A program made the position numbers and the translations under genes. Positions 12,197-24,440 of a DNA stretch of 64,000 bases are shown in pieces. How positions within the stretch are numbered: the first letter of the stretch is position 1; each line of letters opens with the position of its first letter. The DNA lies in assembly GCA_014529385.2 (NCBI GenBank), contig CM043957.1, forward strand, positions 90,669,160-90,733,159. The letters are read 5' to 3'. Source of the stretch: Adiantum capillus-veneris. Its lineage: Eukaryota; Streptophyta; Polypodiopsida; Polypodiales; Pteridaceae. The notes under the pieces were generated by a model that was not told the DNA's origin, did no database searches, and saw nothing but the letters and a program-made list of their open reading frames with translations.

Positions 12197-13402
12197 TGAA
12201 ACCGACCCGTAGGGTGGTAGACTTACTTTCACCCGAATCTTTACTTGATAAACTTTACTTGAACTTTACGACACAGAGAAACTTCACAAATAAACCTGTG
12301 ACTGGAATTAACACTTCAATCAAAGCACGGCTTGGTAGCTGGAGTGCTTCCAAGCAGACAGCGACACCCTGTAGCCCTAAAGACTGGCACCCCTTTCGGT
12401 ATTTCTTTATTCTTATTAAACTTGAGAGAAAACCTGCAAATTCCTACGAGCTGTCTTGCTTTTACCGGGCTGAAAATGACCTACTCTATCCCAATTTCGG
12501 CAGCATAACCGTAGTAGGTGGCTTCACAGACAAAATCCCTGTGCAAAAGTGACTTTCCTGGTGCATTCGAGCACTTTGCCAAACCTGGCAAGAATCTGCA
12601 GAGTGCTGAATTCTCTAGTTTTTTGCACCAAAACACCACTTTAGTGATGCCAGTCGCATCCGTAGCAAGCCCTCGAGCTCTCGCACGTGTAGGGCTACTT
12701 GCCCTTTGAATCGGACAAGATTTCTCGCGAGAAATCTCTCCGGTTTCACGTGTACCTGTGGGGGATTAGCAATTAGTTAATCGAGTACTTGTGCGAGAGG
12801 CTCTTGCCTCGGCAAACGCGCATGAACCCACACAATTGTACATACAGATGAAAAGCCCTTGAATGGGGCATCACCTTTCTGTATTCAAAGGGGGGGAGAG
12901 GTGCACGAGAGCAGAATCATCGTGCTACATAAGACAAGGGAGAAGGCAAGCTTTCCATTAAAGCTGTAAGACCTGCACCCACTTCTCAACATACAATGTG
13001 TAATTCACAATGTGTAAAAATTCAGCTCCTCTCTCTATTTGGGCGCCCCCTCTTCATGCAACTCTGGAAAATTCACATGAAGCCGCCATGTATCCACTTT
13101 GCCTCTTTTGAGCTAATTTCCTAGTAGCCACCAACTTATAAGTGTCGCGTGGGGCCTAAATGACATTGAACCGAGCCTAGACACCCTTTTATAGCCCGGA
13201 TCTTAGTGCCGACTGGTTGGACCATCCCATGGCTACCTGCTCTTCACGGCTGCTGCAGAGGTGAAATTCTCAGTCGTCGGCTGTTTCACACTAGCCACAC
13301 AATGTCCGTCCATTTGTGACTTCAAAAAGAAGGTCCCAAAATTAAATAAAAATCAAGGGAAAGAAATTAACTAAGGCTAGTGGTTGCCACAGCCTCGTGA
13401 CA
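12197..13402 (-). repeat. Family-A LTR (about 1.2 kb), solo or remnant
   Basis: From TGAAACCGACCCGTAGGG to GCCTCGTGACA in plus orientation. It aligns with the E1 and E2 LTRs through the 'tagactta.tttcaccc' start, the TGGCACCCCTTTCGGTATTTC motif (about 12385-12405), the GGGGGATTAGC and 'gaggctcttgcctcggca' blocks, and the 3' tail. No matching target duplication was seen: its left flank is G/C-rich and joins a Ty3 protease fragment, and its right flank is LINE sequence. Confidence 0.75.
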
Positions 13403-14697
13403 GGCATTGCTTCCTTACTGCAGTGGATGCAGGAGCACCACCTAGGTAGCTCTTGGATGGAGCAGCAGATGCAATAGGCTCGACAGGATCTGATTACCAT
13501 TGAAGAGTGACGCCACAAGTTTGCCTTCCATGAGATAGTGGATCCTCGTTATGCGCATACCAGTATTTGCCAATTGAGGAGACACGATGGTCTGTTTCCA
13601 AAGAGCCGGATGATATGCATGCAATTGCTACTGACTTTTAGCGTAAATTTCTTTTAGTTGAGCCCCAGTCAAAGTGCCCCGATGCATGCAGAGAGCATGT
13701 GTGGGCATAGATGCCTTGCTTCGAGTATTGGGAGGTTCTTGGTCGAGACTTATGTCGTGCATAATAGCACATTCTACACACATCACCATTTTTAACTTAA
13801 ATCTACAAAAATCTATTGACAACAGTTTCACTTTTGAGAGGCGACTTCTCTCGCTCATCTCCATGGAGTGGATCTTGTGGTGCTGCTTCTCGAATTTGGG
13901 AAGCCTTATGACAAAGTTGACTGGAGCTTCCTTGAGGGCACTATGCGCTAGATGGGCTTTTCAGATGCATGGATTAGTGGGGTGTCAACTCTCTACAAGT
14001 GTGTGCACAGTCAAGTACTGTCGGTAGGGGGAAGAGGGAAACATTTCATGCTCACATGGTTAGTACGGCAGAGCTGCTGTCACAAATGGGATGACGTGGC
14101 TAGACCCGGACACACACACACTGCCCGGACAAATGACACGTGGTAGGCTGGTACGGAAATCCCTGAAAAAGCACCGCATAATACGTTGACAGGTTGATGT
14201 GGCCATTCGTACAGATTTCTGGCAGAAAAAGAGCTGACATGACACGTGGCAGTTGTACGGATTTTCGTAAATTACGTTGGCTGATTTGAAGCTTTTGGGA
14301 ATAACTGCTTTTTGGAACTATTGCTTTTGATTTTGAAGCTTCTGGGGCTCTACTTTTAGCATCCCTTTTAACCTTTATAATGAACTCAAGGGGGCTCACT
14401 CTGGAGAGCATCTGGACGTAGAGTCTGAGAGCGAGCACGGGCGGGAGTTGTACTTTGCTCAAACATTAATATAAAAAGAAATACCGAAAGGGGCACCAGT
14501 CTTTGGGGCCAATACCTCTTGGCACGGAAATACGCCAGGCCGTGTCGACTCAGGTGTGAATTGTGAACTATTTTAAGTGAATCTCTGCTGAGTCGCGGTA
14601 GAATCTTGAGTTGGGGTGTCCAAATTTGTTACAACTGCCCTCTTACCTCCTTTCTATTCCTTTTCTATGCTAAGGCGATGAGTAGATTTTTGACTTC
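13403..14697 (+). mobile_element. L1-type LINE fragment (endonuclease-RT linker and RT), split by a solo LTR
   Basis: 13403-14077 matches the plus LINE at 57150-58110, including a 'ggagcagcagatgcaataggctcgac' type block and an RT segment reading DKVDWSFLEGTMR and GFSDAWISGVSTLYKCVHSQ. It resumes at 14634-14697 (ctcttacctcctttctattc) after the LTR at 14078-14633. Several stops are present and the upstream half is rearranged, so it is a dead fragment. Confidence 0.75.
14078..14633 (+). repeat. Solo LTR, family B (556 bp)
   Basis: Runs TGTCACAAATGGGATGACG to CCAAATTTGTTACA with inverted ends TGT..ACA. It carries ACACGTGGTAG, a TATA-like TTTATAATGAAC region near 14375 and ATAAAAAGAAATACCGAAAG at about 14471-14490. 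LINE sequence lies on both sides. The flanking pentamers are GCTGC (14073-14077) and ACTGC (14634-14638), a target duplication with one mismatch. Confidence 0.85.
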
Positions 14698-16114
14698 GCA
14701 TAAAGCCATAAAGAATCCTAGATTTCACATGGGTTCTTATGGAGAATCTAACAGAGATGACACCTCTCAGTGGGAAGGCAAAGAAAAGTTGAATATCCGG
14801 CGCGGGAACTGAAGAAAAGAATGAAGATTTGGGTAATTTTTTTTCTCCGGACAAGTTTGCGAGAAGGAGCACAAACGTCAACTGCAGATTGACATATGTG
14901 TGAATAGATTGATTAAGTACTCCAGGGACCCGCGGTTGGCGAAACACCTGAAGAATTACCCGATCGATAAGATTTACTCGAGATGGCGTGTGGCCATTGC
15001 TTCTCCTCTCATGTAGGGAGGAAAGCCGAAAAGACAGACGAGTGCAGAAAAGTGCAACGTGTACTTGTAGAAAGACGTGGACAAGCACTCTTGAAAAGAA
15101 GCAGTTCTACAGAGCCAACCAATATGACTTCCTCGAAGACAAGAGAAAGAAAACTTCAAAGAAGGTGGACACTCGACTACATTTGAATCCTTTTCTGGGT
15201 TCCAAGATGCTCGAACATGGTGGTCCACTCTTCTTTTGAGGAAGGAAGCTCCTACATGGTTGAAATTCAAAAGGCTCTTTATTTTTTCTTGACTGACTCG
15301 GGAGTACGAACGAGATATACGAACCGCTTGGAATCATCTTCGGATGAACAAGGGAGATTCTTTGGACGCTTATTGCGAGTGATTCTGGAGCTTTTTTCTA
15401 CCAACCTCTTCATTTACGAAGGTCTCTTTTCAGGAACAGATTGAGCGGTTTTGCTGGGGACTCCCTACAGAGATCCGAGACTACTGCCTGGAACAAAAAA
15501 ATCGAATTCTATTCAAGAATTGATGGGTCATGCGAAACGGGGTTTTGCGATACATTCGGGAAATTTTACTTACCCCACTGATAAGATCTTGACTCAGAGA
15601 ATCCAACGACCTCTCACAATGAAAGTAGAAAGAGAAAGCGTTCCCAGAACAAAGAAAAGAAAGATACACGTCCCCGACACTCTTAGAGAAAGGGTTATCT
15701 ATCTCAAAGAGGGGAAGTGTTTTGGATGCGGGGAACATGGGCACATCTCCACAAAGTGCCCCAAAAAGGCATAGCAAGTACAGACTGAAGACCGTCCAGA
15801 GAGTTTTAGAGCAGCAGAGGAATGCGGCAGAAAAGGCAGATGAAAACAGGACTGGTACCACATTGCGTGCGGCCCGAACCGAATCAGATGTATGAAAGTA
15901 TAAACTTTGCCGCACTTAGGGCAATGTGAAAGATCAGGAAGCCCTTATTTTCTTTGATGGAGGAGCCAAGGTCAGCTTCTTTTTACTTGAATTGGTGGCT
16001 CAATTTGGAATTACGCCCGACAGGCTGAGGCCACAGGCGGAGGTAGTTCCAGCGGCACCCGGACGGGATGATGCCATTACACCAATCATTGGCAAACTTC
16101 GTTTGCAATGTTAG
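14698..16114 (+). pseudogene. gag: E3 gag and protease, decayed
   Basis: Gag pieces in several frames lead to an intact CCHC knuckle, GKCFGCGEHGHISTKCPKKA (about 15713-15772). After a broken linker, a protease frame at 15926-16114 reads KDQEALIFFDGGAKVSF: the active-site triad position shows DGGA where E1 and E2 have DPGA and most Ty3 proteases have DS/TGA. It continues to ITPIIGKLRLQC and stops. Non-functional. Confidence 0.8.
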
Positions 16115-16479
16115 GGGTGTTTAGAGCACGAGGACTTCTACGTAATGCCCTTGGGAGGTTGTGACGTCCTCCTCGAAATCCCTTGGTACATAAGAACAAT
16201 CCCGTGGTTGACTATTGGGTTGAAAAAGCGACTTTGACAAATGAAGGGTAAGCAGATTGTACTTGATGAAATTCAGTTTTTTTCCCGGAGAGAACTGAAT
16301 GATGATTGAAGGTCGAATATGTTTTGACCTTGATAAAGAACGCCAGGATTTTCTCCACACTCATGCCGATTGCTTTTCAGAGGGCTTGCCAGGCGAGTTG
16401 CCACCAGCTCGTCCCGAGGATCATACCATTGATCTGATACCTGGAAGCACACCACTGAACGAGCCACCTTAGTGAGTGA

Positions 16480-17700
16480 GACACCTTACTGAGTGAGACG
16501 GGCCCAGAATGAAGAGATTATGAACCAAGTGAAAGACCTCTTGGAAAGGGTCTTATCCAGCCGAGTACTTCACCTTACTGCTCTCTGGTGTTGTTGGTTT
16601 TGAAGAAAGACGGATCTTGGAGAATGTGCATTGATTATAGAGCTCTCAATAAACTCACCATCAAGAAAAGATTTCAGATTCCTAGTATCGATGATATTCT
16701 TGACCGACTACAAGGATCCTCTTGTTTCATTAGGATCGATTTGAAGAGCGAATATCATCAGATCCAAATCGTGCCGGGAGATGTCTACAAGAAAGCTTTT
16801 CGGACGACCTTCGGTTTATTTGAATTTTTGGTGATGCCTTTTGGCCTTACCAATGCTCCAGCGACCTTTAACCGAATGATGGATAGGATTTTCAGAGAGT
16901 ACAAATCTTTTGTGGGCACTTTCTTTGATGGCATTATTGTCTTCTCCAAGGATGAGGCAGAGCATAGAGAACATCTGCTACAGGTCTTTCAGGCATTGCG
17001 AGATTACAAGTTGGTGATTAATGCAAAGAAGAGTGAATTTTTCCTACCAGGATTTTGGGACACATCGTCTCAACAGCAAGAGTGCGGATGGATTCGGCCA
17101 AGATTGAGACAATACGTTATTCGCCCGATTTGAAGAATGTCATGAAGTTAGAAGCTTCTTGGGCTAATGTTCTTAGTACCGGCGGTTCATTGGAAAGTTT
17201 GCAGAGGTTGCTTCCCCTTTGCATATCTTGACACAAAAAAGAGTCCCTTTCTCGTGGGGACCCACAAAGGTGACTGCCTTTCAGACTTTGAAAGAGAAAT
17301 AGACTACGGGACCGGTTTTGACTTTGTCGCATTTGCAAAAGTCATTCGAAGTATATTATGATGCTTGTGGTCGTAGTTTGGGTGCGGTCTTAATGCAAGA
17401 AGGCCATGTCATTGCCTATGAGAGCCGATTGTTTTCAAGCCCGGAATTGACAGCATAGATTTATGAGAAAGATCTTTTGGCGGTTATCCATGCTCTTACT
17501 CAGTGGCGACATTACCTACTCAGAGCCGATTTTAAGGTCTTCACAGATCACCAGAGTTTACGCTACTTCTTGTCACAGAAGCAGCTATCGAAAAAGCAGA
17601 TGCGGTGGGCAAACATCTTGTCACAGTTTCAGTTCCAGATTGTCCATGTATAGGGACATAAGAATTTGGTGGCAGATGCTTTGTCCCGAAAGCCGTTGGT
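16480..17700 (+). pseudogene. pol: E3 reverse transcriptase and RNase H with damaged catalytic box
   Basis: The best frame (16588-17133) reads LKKDGSWRMCIDYRALNK, RTTFGLFEFLVMPFGLTNAP and GTFFDGIIVFSK. The catalytic pair is FDG here, whereas E1 and E2 have FDD, so the second essential Asp is lost. After frameshifts, RNase H segments follow (YYDACGRSLGAVLMQEGHVIAYESR in broken form near 17350-17430, then YEKDLLAVIHAL). A TAG at about 17457-17459 sits where E1 has Gln. The frame reaches VADALSRKP near 17670-17695. Confidence 0.85.
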
Positions 17701-18613
17701 TCTTGCCATTTCTGTGATACACCATAGAAGCTTCGAGGATATGGTCGATCAGTATGCCGCGGATACAGATTTTGCAGATATATTTAGTCGAATACAGAAT
17801 GGGGAGGTAGTAGTGGGATATTCCATTTGGGATGGCTACTTGATGAAGAAAACGATGTTATACGTTACACAGCCGTTGAGGGAAAAGGTTCTAACCAAAT
17901 GCCATTGTCCCCCATTTGCGGGTCACCGCGACATTGATACCACCTTGAAAGGTGTGGAAAAATACTTCTTTTGGCTGAGACTCAAGAAGGACGTGGATGA
18001 TTTTGTACGCAATTGCTTGGTATGCCAGAAGGTCAAGTTTGACAAGCATAAAGCACAGGGATTGTTACAGCCTTTACCCATACCCATCCGCCCCTAGGAA
18101 AGTATTGCTATGGATTTCATTTTTGATCTCCCGAAGACACAGAGTGGGCACGATGGTATTTGGACTGTTATTGGCATAGTTAGCAAGCAAGCTTATTTCA
18201 TTCTAGTGAAGAAAACAGTCAAGCCGGATCACTTAGCGAGAGTGTTCATTGCCCTGATATTCAGATTACATGGCATGCTTGAGACAATAGTCTTTGACAG
18301 AGATCCCCGATTCACTAGTTTGTTTTGGAAGGCTATTTGGGAGAACATTGGCACACGGTTGCAGTTCTCGTCATCTTTCCACCCGCAGACAGATGGGCAA
18401 TTTGAGATTGCAAATTCAGTCGTATTGGATTTATTGAAGTCTTACATTTCGCATCAGAAGACTCCATGGGAAAAGTATTTGCCCTTGGTTGAATTTTCCT
18501 ACAATAACACGATCCACTCTTCGACGGGGAAGGCGCCATTTGAGATTATTGAAGGTGCTACGGAGGTTCCACCCTTCCTAAGCACGAAAGATAAGATTTT
18601 TGAAGCCGACTAG
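17666..18613 (+). pseudogene. E3 integrase
   Basis: Contains the HHCC zinc finger (GHRDIDTTLKGVEKYFFW followed by CLVCQK, about 17925-18030) and the catalytic core: MDFIFDLPKTQSGHDG, VFDRDPRFTS, and FHPQTDGQFEIAN, which has FE where an Arg is usual (Q-E/R). A TAG at about 18095-18097 replaces the Trp seen in E2 (PWESIAMDF). It ends in frame at 18611-18613. It would insert element cDNA into chromatin; the stop makes it inactive. Confidence 0.85.
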
Positions 18614-18794
18614 TTCACGAGGGACTTTGGACTTGGTCCGGGAGGCTTTAGAGAAATCTCAGGAAAGACACAAGAAGGCAGCAGATCGACACTGTCGCGA
18701 TTTGAATTAAAGGAAGACGATAGGGTGCTCTTACGTTTTGAGAAGGCATGCTTGAGAAACGAAAAGGAAGGAGCGACTTTTTCCAAAGCTTAGC

Positions 18795-19009
18795 ATGAAA
18801 TACCTTGGACCGTTTCAGATAAAAGAAAAGATAAATGATGTCTCCTTTAGAGTGAAGCTACCCTATACTTCGACAATTCAGAATGCTTTTCATGTGAGTC
18901 TCTTGAAGCTTTTTAAAGGCGATGTGCCCGATGATGGGGAGCCATATGAGCAACCCGAAGTGGAGGAAAGCGAGGAGATACTCGTTCCAGAACAGATACT
19001 GGCACATAA
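18795..19009 (+). pseudogene. E3 integrase C-terminus and chromodomain, 5' half
   Basis: Reads KYLGPFQIKEKINDVSFRVKLP, the GPF/Y module, then HVSLLKLFKGDVP and EEILVPEQILAH. It is cut after the His by an inverted solo LTR whose target duplication CATAA is 19005-19009. The other half of the chromodomain resumes at 24681. Chromodomains of this type are thought to steer integration by binding histone marks. Confidence 0.85.
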
Positions 19010-19347
19010 TGTAACAGACTTGGACACTCCAAGTCGAGATTCTACCACGACACCACAAGAATTCACTTCAAAATAGTTCACATTTCACAATTGATTCGAC
19101 ACTAGCCCGGCGTATTCCGTGCCTAGAGATAGTGGCCCCAAAGATTGGCGCCCCTTTCGGTATTTCTTTTTTGTATTAATCTGCAACTCAAAGTACAAGG
19201 GAGTGGTCGGGACTCATTCTCAGACGCTGCGTCGAGATGCTCTGAGAAGTGAGAGCCCAAGCCACTATTAAATAGGTTTACAAGCGATGCTAAAAGCAGA
19301 GCCCAAAAGCTTCAAAATCAAAAGCCTTGCCAAAAATAAAGCAAAAG

Positions 19348-19379
<32 letters not shown>

Positions 19380-19520
19380 GTCCCCCCCCCCCCCCCAACA
19401 ACGCTGCTCCTGCTGCTGCTCCACTGCAGCACCACCCGCCTGTAGCTGCTGCTTCAGAGGTCGACCCGCACACCGTTACGCACACACCTAATCGAGCATT
19501 CCGAAGAGCCCGACAGGAAA

Positions 19521-20498
19521 TTGAAAACAAACAGAGAGCGCAATATTCGGAATTTTACAGGGAATTACAGGAAACTCAAAAACTGCAGACATCGTTTTTG
19601 GCGGCGACCAAGCATGAGGAAGCAGAATGATAAACCCGATCCTTTAGAGGATGCAGTTCAAAAATGCAAAGAAGAAATGACAGAAACTATTAACAAGATC
19701 AATTGCAACCTGCTAGGCACAATAAAAATGCTCGAAGATCGTGTGTTTGCCCAAGAAAGCAAGATCACTGCAATGGGAGATCGTGTGACGACCAAAGACG
19801 AAGAGATTGCGTCACTCAAGAAGGTTCTCGCAGAGGCACAATCACGAGACACACTTGAAGAGGGAGAATTGCAACCCTCAGTAATGGAAGAACTAAACTC
19901 AATCAAAGAGCAAGTGCGAGCCATCAAAGAGGGGGAAGAGCAGCACAAAGAGATGACGACTTCCTGGGTGGACGTTATTACAAAGACTCAGCAGAAGGCA
20001 GATGAAGCCTAGAAATAGATTGAGGTGGCCAGGAAAGGGAAAAGCAAGGAAACAACGTCGACACCCACCATTATCAACTTGACCCTAGAAGAGGAGCAAA
20101 GACGACGTGTGCGCTCTCTACATGTGAGAATTTGCGGTCTTACAGACAAAGATAATGTAGACGAAGAGGTAAAAGAACTCATGGCTCTGATGGGGGTTCA
20201 TGAGCCGATGCACTCAAGAGCTTGGAGAGTGGGCAACAAGAAAAATGGGAGCAATGGGGAAACCTCGAAAGAATGGGCACTCATCCTCCGCTTCCCCTCC
20301 ATGGAAGCAAAGAAAGACTTTCTGAAGAAAAGACCAACTCTTAAAAAGATGGGTATCTTTCTCGGGGATGACCTTACCCTCTCACAAATCGCTCATATGT
20401 AGGAGGTAATGCCAGAGATTAGAGCAGCAAGGGAAAAAGGCAAGATTGCCTTTTACCGAGATGGAAGAGTAGTGATATTGGAGCGACGCTCCACATGA
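19521..20498 (+). pseudogene. LINE ORF1 (coiled coil plus RNA-binding-like domain) with three TAG stops
   Basis: One continuous reading phase from 19521 to the TGA at 20496-20498, interrupted only by TAG at 20010-20012, 20016-20018 and 20400-20402. The N-terminal half is a Glu/Lys-rich coiled coil (KITAMGDRVTTKDEEIASLK). The C-terminal half (RRRVRSLHVRICGL, then EWALILRFPSMEAKKDFLKK) resembles the RRM/C-terminal domains of L1-type ORF1 proteins, which coat LINE RNA. The family assignment is by general resemblance only. Confidence 0.7.
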
Positions 20499-20520
20499 CA
20501 GTGTGAGGCCTATGGGACTG

Positions 20521-23500
20521 CACTCAAAGTTTCTACCTGGAATTGTAATGGATCTATGCGTCTTGATGTAGGTGCTTTTGAGGAGAGTTTTTCCGGGAGA
20601 GACATCATCTTCTACTCTGAGATGCATCAGGCCCCTGGGCAGTCTATGCCTCACATTAGTGGATACAGATGGGAGACAGCCTGTAGACAGGAGACACGAT
20701 CGAAGCATAGAGGGCGGGGCTCGGGAGGAGTGGCAGTGTTATTCAGGGAGGAGCTGCAGCCATTGATACATATAGCTCGCAGGGATGAGCAAGCTAGGTA
20801 CATGTGGGTGAGATTGAGAGCAGAGACAGGCAGATATCTTTACATTGCTATTTGCTACTTTCCCCCAAGTACGTCAGTATATGCACCACCTAAAGGACAA
20901 TCACCCTTTTCTATCTTGGATGATGACATATGGGAGTTCTCTAGAGATGGTGACATTATCATTCTAGGGGACTTCAATGCCAGAACTGCCCATCATTAAA
21001 CAGTGTTTTATGATACCTCAGAGGAGATGCTAAGAGAGTTGGATGTGGTGGAGACAGGCCTATCTAGACGATCGCAGGATGGGGAATATACTGAATATGG
21101 ACGGTACTTGATAGACATGGGGATTGCACATGGATTGGCCATCTTGAATGGCCTACAGAGATTTCCTGCTGCGGGAGGTTTCACATGCTTTCCACAGAGA
21201 CACGGAGCCAGCACAGTGGATTATGTCATGGCACAGCCAAGCCTCATCTCTAGTATCTAGGATCTCACTGTTGGGCCCAGACCCGTTGGGGTGGCAATGG
21301 ATCATACTCTTGTGTCGTTGACCATCTCTTTCCAGTTCAAGTGTAGCACACAGGCCACGGGCAGCTGCCCCTACTTGCTACACCTTCACGCGGGAGACGG
21401 ACTCCGTATACATAGATGGGATATACAGACGCTTGTGCATTGAGGAGCTAGGACAACCTCTGGAGGAGCTTACTACTATACTGACACAGACTTTACATGA
21501 TGCAGCAGCAAAGGCATACCCACACACTCAGCTTGAGCAGAGACGTCGTTCTGGGAGCATGCCCCAGAACAGCTGGTATGATGCGGAATGCCGCGAGACT
21601 AGAGCTAGACTTCAGAGGGAGGTGCTTTTGGGAGACATCACTCACAGGCAGTCACAGATTTTGACTTCCGACGCCTAGTGCGGCGGAAGAAAAGGGCATT
21701 TTTGGCTCGACTAGAGCAGGATCTTTACCAGCTATTCTTGAGTCAGGACTCACGTGAGGCGTGGCGGCTCTATCATGAGCAATCCCCCCCACCTGCCATT
21801 ACCTCTACAGAGACTTGGGGCCAGTACGCATCATCTTTGTACACAATTTCTGGACAGCCGCCCCTCCCCGACCCCCCCGATCCATGCCCACACACATGTG
21901 CTTTTTTCACCGCTGAGATGGTGAGGAAGGCCATTGACAGGATGAGGACTGGGAGAGCATATGATCATGATGGCTTAGTGGCTGAGCATTTCATACATGC
22001 AAGAGATCTGCTAGGAGAGCTTCTAGCAGTTATGTTTAATCATGCCATGTGTGAGGGCTTACCTGATACTTGGATCCTTTCTACAATTGTACCCATTTTC
22101 AAGTCAGGAGACCCTATGGAGCCTGGGAATTATCGCACTATCATGATTGGACACATATTGGCACGATTGTACGCATCCATTCTTGAGCAGCAGCTGAGTA
22201 GATGGGCAGAGAGAGAAGGGATACGTGCAGCTGGGCAAGCAGGTTTCAGGAGAGGCTTTTCTATTCTTGACCATATCTTGACACTCAGAGCCATCATTGA
22301 GGAGGGCAGATCACGTGGGAGACGGATCTATTCTAGCTTTGTGGACTTCCGCAAAGCATTTGACACAGTACCCAGAGCTAGATTGATGCGCAGATTACAG
22401 GAGATGGGAGTACCCACAGAGCTCATTTGGGGGATCATGGCATTGTACAAATCAGTAGTGGGGCATGTACGCACCCCAGAGGGCTTGTCTGCACCGGCTC
22501 ACTCCACTATTGGTGTGAAGCAAGGCTGCCCGCTCTCTCCTACTCTATTTGGTATGTATGTGGATGAGGTTGCTGACTACATTGAGAGAGATGGTGATAG
22601 AGGTGCACAACTGGCAGGGACATGGATTCCACTATTGCTCTATGCTGATGATATTGTGTTGATCTCCGACTCTCCAGCGGGGATGCAACGTCACTTGGAT
22701 GCTCTACATAGGTTTGCCCACGAAAGTGGTTTGTCTGTCAACCTAGGTAAAACCAAGGTCATGGTATTTCATACGGCCAGGCGACGGTGGAGTACACAGA
22801 TACTTACACTTACCTTGGAGTGGTTTTTAATGGACCGGCATTTCACTGAGGAGAGCAGCAGAGACTAGATTGACCAGAGCCCATGCAGCATTGGGCAGAT
22901 TGGAGAGGATGTGTTCACAGGTTCTGTTTCAAGAGCCTCGGACGAAGCTCTGGCTATTTGACACTTTAGTGGCGTCTGCATTGCTCTATGGAGCTGAGAT
23001 ATGGGGGCCTTCATTGGATCATTACGGGAGGACAGGTCGCATTGATGGGTGGGGGGACATGGAGAAGCCTTTGGTCTCTATGATCCCACGGCTCATTAGA
23101 GCCAAGGCTTTAGTACCACGTGCCATTATCCGAGCAGAGCTTGCTGCCCCCCCACTAGTAGTTGAGGCGCTTACCAGATCTGTCTCCTTCATACACCGCA
23201 TGTGGGAGCTTCCCAGAGACAGATATGCTCGCCTTGCACTTGAGTCCTCTCGACAGTTAGCCATGCAGGGAGATACAGCATGCTGGTATGGTGAAATGAC
23301 ATCATGGTTTCAGGCGCATGGGTTCAGCATAGACAGATTGACCCCCTTCTAGTACTCATTAGAGGCACCCTCTCTGACTCTTAGACAGTCCGAGATCACC
23401 AAGCTCATCCGACAAGACCTGGCTCAGACATCAAGAAGACATGGATACAACCAGCGCAGGAGCTGGACACGAAGATGGCTTTGTACAGAGAGCATCTTCT

Positions 23501-24040
23501 CCAGCTTACAGAGGACGGTTTTGTGGCGAGGCCCAGATACATGGACACTCACTTGTCTCATGGGATACGATGTGCTATTGGCCAGATACGCACATCTTCA
23601 CACCAGCTACGGATCGAGACTGGGAGATACAATGGAGTACCAGCAGAGGCCAGGACATGCCCTCTGTGTGGCATGGAGCCAGAGACAGAGTTGCACTACA
23701 CATGCCACTGCCCCGTCTACTACGAGATATGAGGCCGCTTCCACTGCTTGTTTAGAGAAGGCTTTGGACTACTCTCCAGTGTCATGCAATACGAGGATCA
23801 GAGATGCTTGGGTTTGTTTCTACTCGAGTTGCGCCGACACAGATAGAGCTTGATGAGAGGAGAGGCTAGCCAGTCTCAGAGACACATCACAGACTTCTTT
23901 AGAATAGACATTGGACACCCGGAGGAGCCACTACCACAGCAGAGCCCGTCGCCTCACAGCAGAGGCACACTGATCGACCGGGCGACCGAGTTGGGGAGAT
24001 CCAGACGCCCACGACTGCGGAGGACTACACAGTATTGACG
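20521..24040 (+). pseudogene. LINE ORF2: AP endonuclease, reverse transcriptase, C-terminal region
   Basis: Endonuclease (20521 to about 21330): STWNCNGSM, ILGDFNAR, SRRSQDG, STVDYVMAQP and MDHTLVSLTI, the usual catalytic motifs, with a TAA at about 20998 and a TAG at about 21258. The reverse transcriptase (about 21660-22780) is well preserved: GNYRTIMIGHILARLYASIL, AGFRRGFSILDHI, FVDFRKAFDTVPR, GVKQGCPLSPTLF and LLLYADDIVLIS. Frameshifts near 21660, 22790 and 22860 break the frame. The C-terminal part (22870-23352, then pieces to 24040) has GAEIWGP and a Cys/His-rich stretch near 23660-23725. No longer able to make one protein. Confidence 0.85.
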
Positions 24041-24345
24041 AAGGCTGCATCAAAGGCTTCGGATCACTTTGGCCTGACATGCACGACACCCGGTCAGACT
24101 ACTGACCATGGAGGAGATTGATGAGATCCGCCAGCGACCGATGCTGGATCTCTTGTGATTTACCTACCCCAGCTAGCTGCTCTCCCTCGTTCACACCTAG
24201 CAGTCCAGGATTCCATAGTATATTTGTTGTCATTTTGTCATTTTGTTACTCTGACTTTGTATCAGATCCACCACATTGTAACTTTTTGGTCTCATAGGTC
24301 ACTTTGGCCTTTTGAAGACGTTAATATAACATTTCATTTCATTTC

Positions 24346-24440
<95 letters not shown>

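Larger units (their letters stand above)
19350..24438 (+). mobile_element. LINE with (ATTTC)n 3' tail, inserted in a TC microsatellite
   Basis: About 5 kb: a C-homopolymer (about 19382-19397), ORF1, ORF2 (endonuclease, RT, C-terminal domain), a short 3' UTR and a tail of repeated ATTTC (24330-24350). TC repeats flank both sides (19350-19376; 24351-24438), consistent with insertion in a TC run of the LTR and later expansion. The same 3' end occurs on the minus strand at 37821 and 37984. ORFs are broken by TAG/TAA stops and frameshifts. Confidence 0.85.

Noticed and set aside
12136-12552. 138-codon plus-strand ORF
   Set aside because: Runs from a Ty3 protease scrap into a minus-strand LTR; a chance frame.
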